Assembly (NCBI GenBank): GCA_023416545.1
Contig: JAEZHO010000433.1
Span: 1 to 10,271, forward strand
Length of the DNA: 10,271 nt
From: Pseudomonadota bacterium
GTDB taxonomy: Bacteria; Pseudomonadota; Alphaproteobacteria; Rhizobiales; Rhizobiaceae
Direction: 5' to 3'
Below the pieces are notes generated by a model. It was not told where the DNA came from, did no database searches, and saw only the letters and a program-made list of their open reading frames with translations. Made by a program: the position numbers and the translations under genes. Shown in pieces: positions 1 to 6,082 of the stretch (position 1 is its first letter; the number at the start of each line of letters is the position of its first letter).

Positions 1-1
1 G

Positions 2-421
2 CATGTGGGTGCCACGGTGCCGCTATACGACGCCGGCCTGCGAGCAGCCCAGTTGAAGAAGGCACAGTCCGCGGTCGGCGCCGCAGCGGAGACCCTCCGC
101 CAGGTTCAGCTGGACGCGGCGACGGAAATCATGGTCGCCTCGAACGCGCTGCGGACTGCCCTGGCTGCCAACAAGGCCGCCGGCGTTCTCGTCCAGACAT
201 CGGAGACCGCCTTCGAAGCCGCGCTTGCGTCCTACAAGAACGGGCTGGGAACGGTTACCGTGGTGAACGAGACCAACAATGCCCTGTTGGATGCCAGGCT
301 AGCTCAAACCGATGCGCGGGCAGCGGCCCGCATTGCCGCCGCCAACCTTGCCTTTCTTACAGGGGCCTTGACCTCCAACCGCAGCGTGCTCCCCGGCGTC
401 ACCATGGCGGGTTCTCCGTGA
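2..421 (+). CDS. TolC-family outer-membrane efflux protein, C-terminal part
   Basis: This is the C-terminal ~139 residues of an outer-membrane factor, the trimeric channel that exports drugs or other substrates with an inner-membrane pump and a periplasmic adaptor. The frame is already open at the left edge, so the true start lies outside the window. Visible signatures are an early VPLYDAGLR segment, which is the strand-to-helix turn typical of TolC repeats (V/I-P-L-x-D-x-G), then a long alanine-rich amphipathic helix, the ASYKNGLGTV turn, and a second helix ending in ANLAFLTGAL. This matches the second half of the family's internal repeat. The pump and adaptor genes are not in the window and may lie to the left. 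The next gene starts 80 bases downstream. Family assignment is good; substrate is unknown. Confidence 0.88.
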   Translation, partial: HVGATVPLYDAGLRAAQLKKAQSAVGAAAETLRQVQLDAATEIMVASNALRTALAANKAAGVLVQTSETAFEAALASYKNGLGTVTVVNETNNALLDARLAQTDARAAARIAAANLAFLTGALTSNRSVLPGVTMAGSP

Positions 422-501
422 TGGTCGCGTCGTCAAGGGCGATGAGAGGGTAGAGGCCGAGCAGCATCGTTTGTCCGTTAGAGCCAGAGGAGGTGCGCCA
501 G

Positions 502-846
502 ATGCAGAGATCGGGTTCGATAAAGACCGAGGACTTGGGGCTGGAATCGGCACAGCTTCTCTGCCCGAGATGCGGAGGTCATCAGATCACCCATATAGGA
601 GCGACCTTCTTCGAGCGCGACGAAGATGCGCCGCAAGAAGTGGTAACGGCGGTACAGGGACAAACAACGTCCGTATCCGTTCAGAGTGCCACCGGAACCC
701 TTAATCCGAGTGCCCGTCGTCATGGGGTGCTGATGCATTTCCATTGTGAAGCCTGTTCGGGGAAAGGCGTGCGTATCGATCTGGCGTTCGCGCAGCATAT
801 GGGCAAGACGGAGATCAGCTGGCGGTTCGACCCGTTTGGCCCTTGA
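502..846 (+). CDS. hypothetical two-CxxC (zinc-ribbon-like) protein, 114 aa
   Basis: I do not recognise this small soluble protein. It has a CPRC pair at residues 21-24 and a CEAC pair at 82-85, about 58 residues apart, which could together bind one zinc ion as a split zinc ribbon. The second pair sits in a HFHCEAC context rich in possible metal ligands. There is no signal peptide or membrane segment. I chose the ATG at 502 over the GTG at 493 because the ribosome-binding site AGGAGG at 487-492 lies 9 bases before the ATG but directly against the GTG. It follows the TolC-family gene by 80 bases on the same strand, with no clear terminator between them, so co-transcription is possible. The stop faces the convergent gene ending at 905. 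Confidence 0.72.
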   Translation: MQRSGSIKTEDLGLESAQLLCPRCGGHQITHIGATFFERDEDAPQEVVTAVQGQTTSVSVQSATGTLNPSARRHGVLMHFHCEACSGKGVRIDLAFAQHMGKTEISWRFDPFGP

Positions 847-904
847 GCGCAGCCGGGGCAGGCAAGCCGGCCGTCATCGGAGGCGATTTCGGTGAGAGCG
901 CCCC

Positions 905-1156
905 TCAATGCACGACGGGCGGGGGATAGCTTCGTCCGATCGAGTGCAGGTACGCGGTGATCTGTGACTTCAGATGATCGCGTTTGCCGTATTTCTCGGT
1001 TATCCGCTCCAGTTCCGGCTCGACCGTCTTGAAGACATCATCGGGAAGGTCGGCATCGGCGATGACGTAGATGTGGCCGACGGCGCGGATATCGCAGCCG
1101 GTCGCCAGGATCTCGTTCACAAAATCCGGTATCTCCTCTTCCGTCATGCTTTTCAT
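905..1156 (-). CDS. hypothetical protein, 83 aa
   Basis: This small acidic soluble protein is unrecognised. It begins MKSMTEEEIPDFVNEIL and has a predicted mix of strand and helix (GHIYVIADADLP, then a charged helix DDVFKTVEPELERITEKYGK) and a proline-rich tail. The frame stays open upstream to 1411. I chose the ATG at 1154-1156 because it has an AAGGA ribosome-binding site six bases upstream. A second ATG at 1292-1294 in the same frame has exactly the same upstream sequence and would give a 129-aa form with a hydrophobic stretch (FAFLLLSIFAV). A FixK-like box at 1304-1317 favours the shorter form: a class II promoter there would start transcription near 1267-1269, inside the longer ORF. The longer product remains an alternative. 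Confidence 0.62.
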   Translation of the reverse strand: MKSMTEEEIPDFVNEILATGCDIRAVGHIYVIADADLPDDVFKTVEPELERITEKYGKRDHLKSQITAYLHSIGRSYPPPVVH

Positions 1157-1167
1157 GCCAATTCCTT
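1153..1167 (-). repeat. 15-bp direct repeat, copy B (initiation site of the 905-1156 gene)
   Basis: The plus-strand sequence TCATGCCAATTCCTT is identical to bases 1291-1305. Read on the minus strand it is a Shine-Dalgarno motif (AAGGA), a six-base spacer and an ATG, so it is the translation start of the 83-aa protein. The two copies are 138 bases (46 codons) apart and in the same frame. Confidence 0.8.
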
Positions 1168-1290
1168 TTCCGTGCCCGCCGACACATGGAGAAGACAGAT
1201 CGACTGCAAAAATTGACAACAATAGGAAGGCAAACCCATTGTGAAATGGGGATCGGCGTAATCTCTCTTCAAGATTTCTTGACAGGTGCG

Positions 1291-1305
1291 TCATGCCAAT
1301 TCCTT
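1291..1305 (-). repeat. 15-bp direct repeat, copy A
   Basis: This is identical to 1153-1167. On the minus strand it again forms AAGGA, a six-base spacer and an ATG (1292-1294) in frame with the 83-aa gene. Its first two bases overlap the edge of the FixK-like box at 1304-1317. Confidence 0.8.
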
Positions 1306-1317
1306 GACTGCAATCAA
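1304..1317 (-). promoter_or_regulatory. FixK/FNR-type box
   Basis: On the minus strand the sequence is TTGATTGCAGTCAA, a perfect match to the TTGA-N6-TCAA operator of FNR-family regulators, which in rhizobia are FixK and FnrN. It is identical to the box at 2559-2572. The symmetric site could serve either direction. For the minus strand, a class II promoter (box centre at -41.5) would start near 1269, with a weak -10-like AGAAAT at 1274-1279, leaving a leader of about 113 bases before the ATG at 1156. I see no -10-like sequence at the matching place on the plus strand, so control of the 905-1156 gene is more likely. Confidence 0.62.
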
Positions 1318-1527
1318 GCAGCAAGGAATTTCCGCCCGCAGGCTTCAGGGGAAGGGCGGACGGCGCCGAAGCGGTTCTCCTTGCGGGCCCCGCCAAGCTC
1401 TTCGCATTCACATAACGTGACTCGACTCCGTAAGTGGTGAGCGTAGGCTTTTTCTATCGCCAACCATGTAGAAGGGCACTGGCGACAGGGAGCTGGCAGC
1501 TCTCGCCCCAAACGGGGAGCCAATCCT

Positions 1528-1770
1528 ATGCAGGATCATCATTTCAATGGTGGGGTTCCGGGTATCTTTGCCCCAGAAGACCTGGATCGAATGGGGGTAG
1601 CGACGGCCGCCGCCATTGCCCGGCTGGCGGACGAGGATGCGCCGGTCGAGAAAGAGGCGATTGCTCGCGTTGTTCTCCGGTTCTACCGCCGTGGGCTCGT
1701 GGATCCCAACAAGCTCACAGATGCGGCCGTGATGGTCGCACATTCCAAGCTTTTTCAACGCGTCCCGTAG
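1528..1770 (+). CDS. hypothetical protein, 80 aa
   Basis: I do not recognise this small soluble protein. It has a short N-terminal segment (MQDHHFNGGVPGIFAPEDLD) followed by what look like two or three helices: an alanine-rich stretch at 21-36, a charged helix at 39-56 with VLRFYRRG, and a C-terminal helix with LTDAAVMVAHSKLFQR. It has no cysteines, signal peptide or membrane segment. The ATG at 1528 has a GGGAG ribosome-binding site eight bases upstream. The gene stands alone, is divergent from the 905-1156 gene, and ends directly against a strong hairpin at 1771-1792. Its acidic/helical composition gives no function. Confidence 0.68.
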   Translation: MQDHHFNGGVPGIFAPEDLDRMGVATAAAIARLADEDAPVEKEAIARVVLRFYRRGLVDPNKLTDAAVMVAHSKLFQRVP

Positions 1771-1792
1771 CGCTGCCGGGTCTCCGGCAGCG
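1771..1792. terminator. strong hairpin between convergent genes, probable bidirectional terminator
   Basis: CGCTGCCGG and CCGGCAGCG form a perfect 9-bp GC-rich stem around a 4-base GTCT loop. It begins at the base after the stop codon of the 1528-1770 gene and lies 54 bases beyond the end of the convergent lipoprotein gene. No run of T follows on either strand, so it is not a textbook intrinsic terminator. It may stop or protect both transcripts. Confidence 0.65.
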
Positions 1793-1846
1793 CGGTAACG
1801 CCCACTGACTGCGGCCGCCAGGTTGCGGAGGCCGGTTTGTTATGGC

Positions 1847-2296
1847 TTACCAGCCGAAGCCCGGTCCCCAGGGGCCGAAATCGTAGAACTGGCCCGGTCC
1901 CCACACATCCCAGTTCCACTGCGCGTCCGCATAGGTCTGGGCCGCCCACAGCTCTCTATTGGCAATGCGCTCCTGCTGCTTGGCCCGACGATAGGCGTCA
2001 TAGGCCTGCTGGTTGCCGACGTAGAGGCAATTGCAGTTCACCGGGTCGGCGTAGACGTAGCTTACGTTGTTGCCCCGCGTGCGGATAAGGAACCTGTTCG
2101 GCGGTAGGCGCTTCAGCATGGCCTGCCGCGCCGGCGTATTGGCGGGACGCACGACGAAGCCTGCCGCAGCCAGATCGTCCTCCGTGCTCTGGATATTGGA
2201 CACGCACGACGACAGCACCAGTGCAACGGCGATCGCCGTTGCCGTTGCCATGGGCGCCGTAGAAAGACCGGATCGAGTGGAAGGTGACTTCGCCAT
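1847..2296 (-). CDS. putative lipoprotein with aromatic Gly/Trp-rich tail, 149 aa
   Basis: This is a predicted lipoprotein of unknown function. The signal peptide has a polar N-terminus, a hydrophobic core (ATAIAVALVL, about residues 19-28) and a lipobox LSSC with the lipidated Cys at 31. The mature protein has a conserved-looking core (FVVRPANTPARQAMLKRLPPNRFL, residues 47-70), a CNC pair at 88-90, a charged helix around 98-118, and an aromatic tail of about 24 residues rich in Trp, Gly, Phe and Pro. The frame is open to 2572, but the ATG at 2294-2296 starts immediately before a good signal peptide and has a GAGG motif about eight bases upstream, so the longer version is rejected. The gene is divergent from the DUF1269 gene; a relaxed FixK-like box with a well-placed -10 lies upstream at 2424-2463. 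Confidence 0.75.
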   Translation of the reverse strand: MAKSPSTRSGLSTAPMATATAIAVALVLSSCVSNIQSTEDDLAAAGFVVRPANTPARQAMLKRLPPNRFLIRTRGNNVSYVYADPVNCNCLYVGNQQAYDAYRRAKQQERIANRELWAAQTYADAQWNWDVWGPGQFYDFGPWGPGFGW

Positions 2297-2423
2297 GATT
2301 ACTGCCTCGCTTAAGATTTGTTGCGCCGAACAGTTTTCCGACAGATCGATATCTCCCTGATATTCTAGATCGTTTCCAGGAAAGACATGATTGCGCGGAA
2401 TTTCTATGGGGTATTCCTGCGAC

Positions 2424-2463
2424 GTTAGATGAGGGGATTGATCGCCGCATTGCGTGTAGGCAA
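2424..2463 (-). promoter_or_regulatory. candidate relaxed FixK-type promoter for the lipoprotein gene
   Basis: Bases 2450-2463 read TTGCGTGTAGGCAA, which fits the relaxed TTG(A/C)-N6-(T/G)CAA operator described for rhizobial FixK-type proteins. On the minus strand, bases 2429-2424 read TCTAAC, matching four of six -10 positions. They sit where a class II promoter needs them: the box centre is 2456.5 and transcription would start near 2415-2417, about 119 bases before the lipoprotein ATG. Four outer bases of the box differ from the stricter TTGA/TCAA form, so this is less certain than the other boxes. Confidence 0.4.
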
Positions 2464-2558
2464 TTCGGGTTTCGAAGCCTCCGGGGGCGCTCACTGCCAA
2501 CTTAGCATCGCGCGTGGTGCACGCGGTGACGCTCGCTTTGGGCGAGGGGCATGGGGAA

Positions 2559-2600
2559 TTGATTGCAGTCAATGCCCCGCGTTGCGCGGCAGTCTACGTT
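2559..2600 (+). promoter_or_regulatory. FixK/FNR-type box and -10 for the polysaccharide operon
   Basis: Bases 2559-2572 read TTGATTGCAGTCAA, a perfect TTGA-N6-TCAA operator identical to the minus-strand box at 1304-1317. The dyad extends outward: GGGG at 2553-2556 pairs with CCCC at 2575-2578, giving 11 of 13 symmetric positions around 2565.5. A class II FNR-type promoter would have its -10 at 2595-2600, where the sequence is TACGTT (T, A and final T conserved), and would start near 2607. That leaves about 48 bases of leader before the ATG at 2655. The match and spacing are seen directly; binding by FixK or FnrN is inferred. Confidence 0.65.
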
Positions 2601-2654
2601 CGTCCGGTGAGCCAGGGTTATCACCAGTTACTCTTGTCAGATGTGGAAGAGAAA

Positions 2655-3194
2655 ATGACGGACCTAGTTGCCATTTCATTTGCCGACATGCACGAAGCCG
2701 ATCGTGTTCTTGTTGAACTCAACAGGCTGCAGAAAGAATACTTGGTTGATCTTGCCGATGCTGTCGTGGTCATCAGGCAGCCCGATGGAAAAATCAACCT
2801 GAAGCAGAGCTTCAACGTGGTTGGTGCCGGCGCGGCTTCCGGAGGTCTTTCCGGTGCCGTCTGGGGAACCCTGGTGGGGCTGCTGTTTCTCAACCCGCTT
2901 GCGGGACTTGCGGCGGGCGCCGTCGTCGGTGCCGGCGCGGGTGCGTTGTCGGGCTCTCTTGTCGATTACGGTATCGATGACAAGTTCATCCGGTCCGTGG
3001 GCGAAACACTCGCGCCGGGCAGTTCGGCCCTTTTCATCCTCATCCGAAAAATTCGCCCGGAGAAGGTTCTCGACGAACTGGCCAAGTATCCCGGCGGCAA
3101 GGTGTTGAAGAGTTCGCTTCCCCCGGATCAGGAGCGGCGTCTGGAAGAGGCACTTTCAAAGGCGGCCAAGAGCGAGAACGCCAGCAGCGTCTGA
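2655..3194 (+). CDS. DUF1269-family glycine-rich membrane protein, 179 aa
   Basis: This resembles the DUF1269 family of small bacterial membrane-associated proteins of unknown function. Residues 1-45 form an alpha/beta segment (MTDLVAISFADMHEADRVL through the AVVVIRQPDGK strand). Residues about 54-104 are a very Gly/Ala-rich hydrophobic hairpin (VVGAGAASGG, VWGTLVGLLFLNPLAGLAAGAVVGAGAGALSG) that probably spans or inserts into the membrane. A C-terminal domain follows with YGIDDKFIRSVGETLAPGSSALFILI, typical of the family, then a charged helix. The ATG at 2655 was preferred to the in-frame upstream start at 2514 because the family begins here, a GGAAGAG motif precedes it, and the upstream start would span the predicted promoter. 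The next gene begins 32 bases downstream, so it likely leads the operon. Its role there is unknown. Confidence 0.8.
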   Translation: MTDLVAISFADMHEADRVLVELNRLQKEYLVDLADAVVVIRQPDGKINLKQSFNVVGAGAASGGLSGAVWGTLVGLLFLNPLAGLAAGAVVGAGAGALSGSLVDYGIDDKFIRSVGETLAPGSSALFILIRKIRPEKVLDELAKYPGGKVLKSSLPPDQERRLEEALSKAAKSENASSV

Positions 3195-3226
3195 CCGACT
3201 TCATCTGGCGTCGAGAGGAGTCCGGA

Positions 3227-4423
3227 GTGAAATCTGTCCTGATCTTGGGAGGCGATGGGTTCTGCGGATGGCCCACTGCCCTTCATCTGTCTGCGAACGG
3301 GTTTCGGGTCGGAATCCTGGACAATCTCTCGCGCCGGATGATCGACGAGGAGCTGGGGGCCAGCAGTCTTACCCCGATCGCGTCGATCGAGGATCGCCTG
3401 GCAACCTGGGCGAAGGTTTCCTCCAACAAGATTCCCTTCTACCCGATCGACGTCGCCCGGGATTATCCAGGCCTCATTCGCGTGCTGTCGGACTTCAAGC
3501 CCGATGTCGTTGTCCATTTCGCGGAGCAGCGCTCGGCGCCCTACTCGATGAAGAGCGCGTATCACAAGCGTTACACCGTCGACAACAACGTGTCGGGCAC
3601 ACACAATCTCCTGGTGGCGGTCGTCGAACTGGGGAATGACATCCACATCGTCCATCTGGGTACGGTGGGTGTCTACGGCTACAGCGGCAGTGATCTGGCG
3701 ATGCCGGAAGGATATCTGGACATCATCATCCGCGGGCCGAGCGGAAAGGAGCTCGAGCGCTCCATCCTTTATCCGACACAGCCCGGCTCGGTCTACCACA
3801 TGACCAAGTCCATGGACCAAATACTGTTCCAGTACTATGCCGAGAACGATCGATTACGGATCACCGACCTCCATCAGGGTGTCGTGTGGGGAACCGAAAC
3901 CCCGGAGACCTGCCGCGACGATGCCCTCATCAACCGGTTCGACTATGATGGCGACTACGGAACGGTCCTCAATCGCTTCCTGGTTCAGGCGGTCGTCGGC
4001 CACGCTCTTACCGTTCATGGAACAGGCGGACAGACCCGAGGCTTCATCAACATCCAGGATACGGTGCAATGCGTGAGGCTGGCGATAGAGCATCCCCCGG
4101 AACGCGGTGATCGCGTGAAGATATTCAATCAGGTGGCGGAGACCAAGCGGGTCCGCGACCTTGCTGAAATGATTGCCGCGATAACCGGCGTTCGTGTCGC
4201 TTACGTCGACAATCCTCGCAACGAAGCGGCCGAGAATGAGCTTGAGGTCACCAACGTCTCTTTCCCGGCGCTGGGGTTGAACTCGATTTTGCTCGACCAG
4301 CAATTGTTCAACGAGACGATGAACATCGTGGAGCGGTTCAAGGCGCGCTTCGATCCTGCCGTGGTCCCCGCGAGATCGCTTTGGACCACACGCCACAAGC
4401 CCGGAGTGGTTCCCGAAATGTGA
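3227..4423 (+). CDS. SQD1/SqdB-like UDP-sugar synthase (NAD-dependent epimerase/dehydratase family), 398 aa
   Basis: This extended short-chain dehydrogenase most resembles UDP-sulfoquinovose synthase (plant SQD1, bacterial SqdB, archaeal Agl3), which converts UDP-glucose and sulfite to UDP-sulfoquinovose using bound NAD. The NAD-binding loop is GGDGFCGWPTALHLS (residues 8-22). Other family blocks are SLTPIASIEDR (47-57), HFAEQRSAPYSM (97-108), DLHQGVVWGTETPET (214-228) and GQTRGFINIQDTVQCV (268-283). The catalytic triad is present as Thr146 in LGTVG, Tyr190 and Lys194 in YHMTK. Length fits the family. Start is GTG with GAGAGGAG six bases upstream; no alternative fits as well. It lies 32 bases after the DUF1269 gene and 9 bases before the BcsB-like gene. 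No sqdC, sqdD or sqdX lipid gene is in the window, so a polysaccharide role is inferred. A different NDP-sugar product is possible. Confidence 0.85.
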   Translation: MKSVLILGGDGFCGWPTALHLSANGFRVGILDNLSRRMIDEELGASSLTPIASIEDRLATWAKVSSNKIPFYPIDVARDYPGLIRVLSDFKPDVVVHFAEQRSAPYSMKSAYHKRYTVDNNVSGTHNLLVAVVELGNDIHIVHLGTVGVYGYSGSDLAMPEGYLDIIIRGPSGKELERSILYPTQPGSVYHMTKSMDQILFQYYAENDRLRITDLHQGVVWGTETPETCRDDALINRFDYDGDYGTVLNRFLVQAVVGHALTVHGTGGQTRGFINIQDTVQCVRLAIEHPPERGDRVKIFNQVAETKRVRDLAEMIAAITGVRVAYVDNPRNEAAENELEVTNVSFPALGLNSILLDQQLFNETMNIVERFKARFDPAVVPARSLWTTRHKPGVVPEM

Positions 4424-4432
4424 GGTTCTCCG

Positions 4433-6082
4433 ATGCGCGACTTCCTCAGACTGATCGCACTCGCACTGGTTGTGTTCGCCATCACATTTCTGGCTTTCAT
4501 GTTCAGCAACCCGGAAGCTTCGCGGACCCTCGGTCAGCGGTTGGGATTGTCGGAGCGGCTTGACTTCACCGATCGACTGGGACTGTCGGAGGGATCGGCT
4601 GCCAACACGCCGGAGCGCCTGACCGAGAGCGAGAGGATCCTGCGTCTGGGGAACGCGAACGGCACACGCTGGGACGCGCTCCTTGGATTCCCCTCCACGT
4701 CCCAAATCCGGTTCGACATTCCGAAAGAGTTGCAGCCGGTTCGGGCGCAACTGCAGCTCGATCTGCAAAGCGAACTCATCGCACACGGCGACGGGCTCGT
4801 CCGGGTGCAGGTGAACGGCAATCTCGTGGATGCGATCCTGCTTGAGCCGGGACGCGCCGAGCATCGTCTTACCTACAACCTGTCGCCGCTCGATATCGCT
4901 ACAGGGGAGATACTGGTCACGCTCGAAGGCAACGGCACGACGAACTACGGTCAGGTCTGCCCGACGAACGTGACAAATCTCGGCTCGATCGTCCAGGTGC
5001 TGCCGAGCACGGCGGTAATGCTGGAAGTGGTCGAGCCCCTTTCGGACCCCGAGGTCTATGCGGAGCTCCTCCCGTCTCCCCTACAGATCGAGGCTGAAGG
5101 CGATGTCGTCCCGGCCGCCTGGGCGAGCCAATGGCTGACCAGGCAAGGCGTTGCGGCGGAGATCACCGGAGCCGAGGCGCCGAAGGCGATCAACGTCCTC
5201 CCGACGGACGGCGAGCCGCCAATCACGCTGGCCGAGGACAAGCTTTCCGTCGCCGGACCGACGGGCCTGTCGGAACTCCTGCGGCTGAGGGGCGGTTCGC
5301 TTCCCTCCTCCTACGGACAGTCGTGGCCGTTGCCGGTATCGGCGCTTACGACCGACATCCTCACCCATACCTTCCGGGCATCCACCCGGTGGCAGCTTAA
5401 CTACAAGCTTGCCGATCTTCCGGAGGGCAGGGCGCCAGATGCCTTGGAGCTTCACCTCAAGACAAGCCAGTTGAGAGGCGAGAACTACTGGTCGCTTCGA
5501 GTGGTCTTGAACGGAATGCTGGTGAATTCCACCAATCATCCCGGCACCGGCAATGATCTTCTGCTTAGCGTGCCCCTTCCGGCCGACTACCAGCGGCTCA
5601 CGAACCAACTCGTCGTGACGCTTGTCGATAACACGCCCAATCAAGGCATATGCCGCGCCGGACCGGAGCAGGCAGCGCAACTTCTGCCCTCGACCACGCT
5701 TACCTCCGGCAACAGTCCCCAAGGGGACGCGCAGATCCTGGTTCATCAGCTGGCGGTTGCCGACAGGGTCGGCCTGCAGGCGGCCGACGGATCCGGCCTC
5801 GAAACCGCCGTCCAGCTTGCAGGCATGCTCGACCTGCTGCTGCCGCTCGACACTCCCGTCGACCTTGCGGGCGGGCAGGGACAGGTTGCCATCCGGGCAG
5901 GACATGGAGAACGCCTTGCCGGGCTTCTGCAGGAAGTCAGCCAAAGCGCCAATATTCTTGTCGTCTGGGGAGGCAGGCCGCCAGATGGAGTTTCGTCGGA
6001 ACTCAATATGCAGCGCGTCGTCCCGAATGCGGCGCCGCCACAAGTTCCCGCCGGAAGCACTGGCCTGATCGTCACATGGTAG
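4433..6082 (+). CDS. BcsB-like periplasmic polysaccharide-synthase partner, 549 aa
   Basis: This looks like a divergent relative of BcsB, the periplasmic subunit that binds the growing cellulose chain beside the BcsA synthase. One N-terminal membrane segment (about residues 6-24) anchors a periplasmic body. A short near-repeat follows (RLGLSERLDF then TDRLGLSEG, 36-53). Two carbohydrate-binding-like beta domains have parallel layouts: 91-180 (FDIPKEL, RVQVNGN, LVTLEGN, Cys176) and 311-410 (WSLRVVLNGMLV, LVVTLVDN, Cys407). Each is followed by a flavodoxin-like alpha/beta segment. Unlike typical BcsB, which is shorter here by some 150 residues or more, I see no C-terminal membrane helix; the protein ends STGLIVTW. 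The ATG at 4433 uses the GAGG at 4422-4425, which overlaps the stop of the previous gene, and its own end overlaps the glycosyltransferase start. Family call is moderately sure. Confidence 0.7.
   Translation: MRDFLRLIALALVVFAITFLAFMFSNPEASRTLGQRLGLSERLDFTDRLGLSEGSAANTPERLTESERILRLGNANGTRWDALLGFPSTSQIRFDIPKELQPVRAQLQLDLQSELIAHGDGLVRVQVNGNLVDAILLEPGRAEHRLTYNLSPLDIATGEILVTLEGNGTTNYGQVCPTNVTNLGSIVQVLPSTAVMLEVVEPLSDPEVYAELLPSPLQIEAEGDVVPAAWASQWLTRQGVAAEITGAEAPKAINVLPTDGEPPITLAEDKLSVAGPTGLSELLRLRGGSLPSSYGQSWPLPVSALTTDILTHTFRASTRWQLNYKLADLPEGRAPDALELHLKTSQLRGENYWSLRVVLNGMLVNSTNHPGTGNDLLLSVPLPADYQRLTNQLVVTLVDNTPNQGICRAGPEQAAQLLPSTTLTSGNSPQGDAQILVHQLAVADRVGLQAADGSGLETAVQLAGMLDLLLPLDTPVDLAGGQGQVAIRAGHGERLAGLLQEVSQSANILVVWGGRPPDGVSSELNMQRVVPNAAPPQVPAGSTGLIVTW

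Larger units (their letters stand above)
1157..1527. other. 371-base intergenic region between divergent small genes
   Basis: It lies between the minus-strand gene starting at 1156 and the plus-strand gene starting at 1528. It contains the second copy of the 15-bp initiation repeat (1291-1305), a perfect TTGA-N6-TCAA box (1304-1317), and a short inverted repeat (arms TCAAGA/TCTTGA, 1269-1282). Bases 1157-1411 are also open in the frame of the minus-strand gene. I see no tRNA, insertion-sequence end or clear sigma-70 promoter for the plus-strand gene. Confidence 0.5.
2297..2654. other. 358-base divergent intergenic region with two candidate FixK-type promoters
   Basis: It separates the minus-strand lipoprotein gene from the plus-strand DUF1269 operon. 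It holds one perfect TTGA-N6-TCAA box facing the operon (2559-2572) and one relaxed TTGC-N6-GCAA box placed for the lipoprotein gene (2450-2463), each with a -10-like hexamer at the expected distance. I see no RNA gene or mobile-element end. Confidence 0.55.

Noticed and set aside
852..871. Possible terminator hairpin between the convergent genes ending at 846 and 905
   Set aside because: GCCGG/CCGGC is a 5-bp stem with a 10-base loop and no T-run; common by chance in GC-rich DNA.
3854..4864. 336-codon ORF on the minus strand
   Set aside because: It lies antisense across the SqdB-like and BcsB-like genes, has no recognisable domain, and is rich in Arg, His and Gln as expected for a shadow frame in GC-rich DNA.
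5650..6075. 142-codon N-terminal extension of the glycosyltransferase frame
   Set aside because: It overlaps the BcsB-like coding region and has Arg/Ala/Gly-rich, low-complexity composition. The ATG at 6076 gives the normal start next to the preceding stop.
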